64,000 nucleotides of DNA, taken from the NCBI RefSeq assembly GCF_013694105.1, contig NZ_JACEFG010000002.1, forward strand, positions 62,001 through 126,000, written 5' to 3'. The notes under the pieces were generated by a model. The model did not search any database, was not told where the DNA came from, and saw only the letters and a list, made by a program, of their open reading frames with translations. The stretch is from Halobacillus locisalis (GTDB taxonomy: Bacteria > Bacillota > Bacilli > Bacillales > Halobacillaceae). Shown here piece after piece: positions 61,807-64,000 of the stretch; within the stretch, counting starts at the first letter, position 1, and each line of letters begins with the position of its first letter. The position numbers and the translations under genes were made by a program.

Positions 61807-63321
61807 ATGAACTGGCTGGATCCATACATATATTTCTTATCGGGACTTGGACTGATCGTCCTCTATTTATCGCTCGTTCTTATGCAACCACCAAGAAAAC
61901 TGTCCCGGACATTGCTTGCCTTTGCGGCGGGGTTGTCGGGGGTGTTTATACTCTTGACGGTATTCGAATTGGTTTCGGATGATCCCGGGGTGATGCTGTG
62001 GCTGCGTAACTTGCAGCAAGTGACGCTCATTGTCGCGCCGATTTTCGTGTTCGGGTATGCGATGGAATTGCGGCAGGAAGCCCCGCGGAAAACGATCCGC
62101 CTCATAAGTCTATTGCTGATTCCGTCAGTCATCGATACGATTTTGATTTTCACAGATTCTTGGCACGGGTGGATGCGCGAAAGTGTCACCGTCGTCAAAA
62201 TATGGAATTATACCGAAGTCTCGATCGAGTCCACGTTTCTGAACGGATTCTTCGGGTCCTATACATTCGTCATCGCCGTACTCACGATCCTTCTATTGAT
62301 CCGCAACATGTTCGACGTACCGAAGCAGTTCCGAAAAACGCACGGGTTGTCCGCGCTCGTCGTCGCACTGCCGATCGTCTCGATTCTCGTCATGTCCTCA
62401 CTGCCCTTCGAGGTTCCCGCGACCTTCGCGCTCTCGTACTCGTTCATGGCCTTATTATTGATCGTCGTGAACAAACAAATGGACTTCAACGCCATCTGGC
62501 CGGTATCGCGCCAGGAAGTGCTCGAGAATTTAACCGAAGGCATCTTCCTGATCGACCAGCAAGGCAAGGTCATCGAATTCAACAGCGCCGCTTTTCAAAT
62601 GATCCGACGTCTATTTGATGGTGAAAAGCAACGTGAAGATGTCCTGCATCAAGCCGCGGCTGGGACATTCCAAGAAGTACCCGAGCTGCTTCAGGCCCTT
62701 GGGCAAAAAGAGGACGCCTCCTTCGAATACAGTCGGAGCGGTTCTTATTTTAACGTCGACGTGCGGCTGCTTGGCGAGAAGTCGAACCACCTCCGCCTCG
62801 TTGTGTGGAATGATATCACCGATCAGAAGAAGGTCGAGCATCAATTGAAAGAGCTCGCGGACCTCGACCCCTTGACCCGCCTGACGAACCGGCGCGCCTT
62901 CATTGATTTGTACCACGATACGAACCTTGAAGACCGTTGTTTTCTTCTATTAGATATCGATCACTTTAAAAACTTTAACGATAAATACGGACATATGGTA
63001 GGCGATGATGTGCTCAAACACGTCTCACACCTGATGAAGACATGCTTCACCGGGGCCGTGCTGACGCGTTTAGGAGGAGAGGAATTCGGCATCCTCGTCG
63101 ACACTCGTAAATACAAAGCGGTCAACCTCGCAGAAGCGTTCCAAGAAGCTTTGAAAGAGGAAACGTGCTTGATCAACCCGATCATCGAGGAAGAGGTCAC
63201 GGTGAGTATCGGCATCTGTGAAGTCGTACCCGGCACGCCGTTCGAAAAAGCCTATCAACTGGCAGACGATGCCATGTACAAAGCCAAAAGTGAAGGCCGA
63301 GACCGGATTCAAGTCACCTGA
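61807..63321 (+). CDS. Diguanylate cyclase with 7-helix sensor and PAS
   Basis: 504 residues from ATG 61807 (MNWLDPYIYFLSG), 6 nt after GGAGGG; the TTG at 61801 is too close. N-terminal seven-helix histidine-kinase-type sensor (about 1-220), PAS (about 235-345) and GGDEF domain (about 350-504) with DPLTRLTNRR and RLGGEEFGIL, so likely active in making c-di-GMP. No RxxD inhibitory site precedes GGEEF. Stands alone. Confidence 0.92.
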   Translation: MNWLDPYIYFLSGLGLIVLYLSLVLMQPPRKLSRTLLAFAAGLSGVFILLTVFELVSDDPGVMLWLRNLQQVTLIVAPIFVFGYAMELRQEAPRKTIRLISLLLIPSVIDTILIFTDSWHGWMRESVTVVKIWNYTEVSIESTFLNGFFGSYTFVIAVLTILLLIRNMFDVPKQFRKTHGLSALVVALPIVSILVMSSLPFEVPATFALSYSFMALLLIVVNKQMDFNAIWPVSRQEVLENLTEGIFLIDQQGKVIEFNSAAFQMIRRLFDGEKQREDVLHQAAAGTFQEVPELLQALGQKEDASFEYSRSGSYFNVDVRLLGEKSNHLRLVVWNDITDQKKVEHQLKELADLDPLTRLTNRRAFIDLYHDTNLEDRCFLLLDIDHFKNFNDKYGHMVGDDVLKHVSHLMKTCFTGAVLTRLGGEEFGILVDTRKYKAVNLAEAFQEALKEETCLINPIIEEEVTVSIGICEVVPGTPFEKAYQLADDAMYKAKSEGRDRIQVT

Positions 63322-63335
63322 ATCCGGTCGCTTTT
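63301..63335 (+). terminator. Terminator over the stop codon of the GGDEF gene
   Basis: 11-bp stem GACCGGATTCA/TGAATCCGGTC with a 7-nt loop; the stop codon begins the 3' arm; GCTTTT follows. Confidence 0.75.
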
Positions 63336-63365
63336 GCGTTTGCGCTTTTTCGTGTTCGCGCCTCT

Positions 63366-63425
63366 GCGTGGGGACGGTTCTCATGTTTGGTCGCTAGCTC
63401 ACAAACAAGAGAACCGTCCCCACGT
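63366..63425. repeat. Inverted GAACCGTCCCCA repeat
   Basis: Arms CGTGGGGACGGTTCTC (63367-63382) and GAGAACCGTCCCCACG (63409-63424) are perfect inverted repeats around a 26-nt centre. Same family as the copies at 51200, 52641 and 52677. Confidence 0.7.
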
Positions 63426-63467
63426 ATGGTAAACTAGAACCAAATCATTGTAACGGAGGAACAACGA

Positions 63468-63947
63468 ATGAAATTAACCATTGTGAGCGTCGGAAAACTG
63501 AAAGAAAAATACTTAAAACAAGGCATCGACGAATACGTCAAACGCCTCGGCCCCTATGCCAAAGTCGACATCATCGAAGTGCCTGATGAAAAAGCACCCG
63601 AGAACTTAAGCGAAGCGCAAATGGTCGAAGTGAAACAAAAAGAAGGCGAGCGCATCCTCTCGAAAATCTCACAAGACAGCTACGCCATCACGCTCGAGAT
63701 CGAGGGCAAACAAGTTACGTCAGAGAAACTCGCGAAGAAAATCGATGATCTGGCGACGTACGGAAAGAGTAAGGTCGCGTTTGTCATCGGTGGATCGCTT
63801 GGGTTGAGTGATGAGGTGCTGGAGCGGAGTGATTATGGTTTGTCGTTCTCGAATATGACGTTTCCTCACCAGTTGATGCGGTTGATGTTAGTGGAGCAGG
63901 TGTATCGTGCATTCAAAATTATTCGGAACGAACCGTACCATAAATAG
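63468..63947 (+). CDS. rlmH: 23S rRNA (pseudouridine1915-N3)-methyltransferase RlmH
   Basis: 159 residues, full length of the SPOUT-family Rlm[42 protein letters not shown] (AdoMet knot) and [30 protein letters not shown] are diagnostic. Methylates the modified base at 23S position 1915. ACGGAGGAAC ribosome site. The final 53 bp of the window carry no feature I can name. Confidence 0.98.
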   Translation: MKLTIVSVGKLKEKYLKQGIDEYVKRLGPYAKVDIIEVPDEKAPENLSEAQMVEVKQKEGERILSKISQDSYAITLEIEGKQVTSEKLAKKIDDLATYGKSKVAFVIGGSLGLSDEVLERSDYGLSFSNMTFPHQLMRLMLVEQVYRAFKIIRNEPYHK

Positions 63948-64000
63948 TGGTAAAACAAAGAGTTGAAATTGCAATTAATGGAGAGTAGCTGAAAAACGCT

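Noticed and set aside
62160-62618. 152-codon frame inside the GGDEF gene
   Set aside because: Arginine-rich shadow frame of a high-GC segment on the same strand as a well-supported gene.

Overview
The window is chromosomal DNA of a Bacillaceae bacterium (Firmicutes), flanking the replication origin. The gene order noc-soj-spo0J, yyaC, mscS, DUF951, ychF, rpsF-ssb-rpsR, then yybS-gdpP-rplI-dnaB, purA and walRKHIJ-htrC is the conserved origin-proximal block of this family. YyaC and the Soj/Spo0J/Noc set indicate a spore former. Acidic proteins and the accessory gene mix would fit a moderately halophilic genus such as Halobacillus or Pontibacillus, but the genus is an inference. oriC itself should lie a few kb to the left, upstream of the truncated noc.

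Layout. 1-9 kb: chromosome segregation (noc, soj, spo0J), a DUF554 membrane protein, divergent yyaC and a YkvI-type transporter, mscS, DUF951, ychF and the S6/SSB/S18 operon with a likely S6:S18 leader. 9-20 kb: accessory metabolism and transport (YczE-like protein, OppA lipoprotein, aminotransferase-serA pair, AbgT transporter, histidine phosphatase with two small membrane proteins, PHP phosphatase). 19-25 kb: yybS-gdpP-rplI, then dnaB behind a structured leader. 25-30 kb: DUF4097 protein, DeoR regulator, PurR-controlled purA, LOG-family protein, tRNA-Asp and tRNA-Phe. 30-39 kb: M23 peptidase and the walRKHIJ-htrC cell-wall stress block. 39-51 kb: a DnaA-box cluster, threonine aldolase, Rex-type-operator-controlled NADH oxidase, NUDIX, GNAT, a secreted GH16 beta-glucanase behind cre and LacI-type operators, M48 peptidase, DASH-type photolyase and a MerR-HTH/coiled-coil protein. 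51-64 kb: MFS transporter, PerR-type ahpCF, a sigma-54 activator beside a sigma-54 promoter that drives a five-gene 3-hydroxybutyrate/acetoacetate operon, a GGDEF protein and rlmH.

No CRISPR array, prophage, transposase or toxin-antitoxin module is visible. The signals not explained by genes are regulatory or structural: two parS-like sites embedded in genes, a DnaA-box cluster downstream of htrC, inverted pairs of a roughly 120-bp palindromic repeat that consistently sit just behind Rho-independent terminators, a second short repeat family with similar placement, a possible structured 5' UTR of dnaB, and a helically phased set of sites upstream of the sigma-54 promoter.
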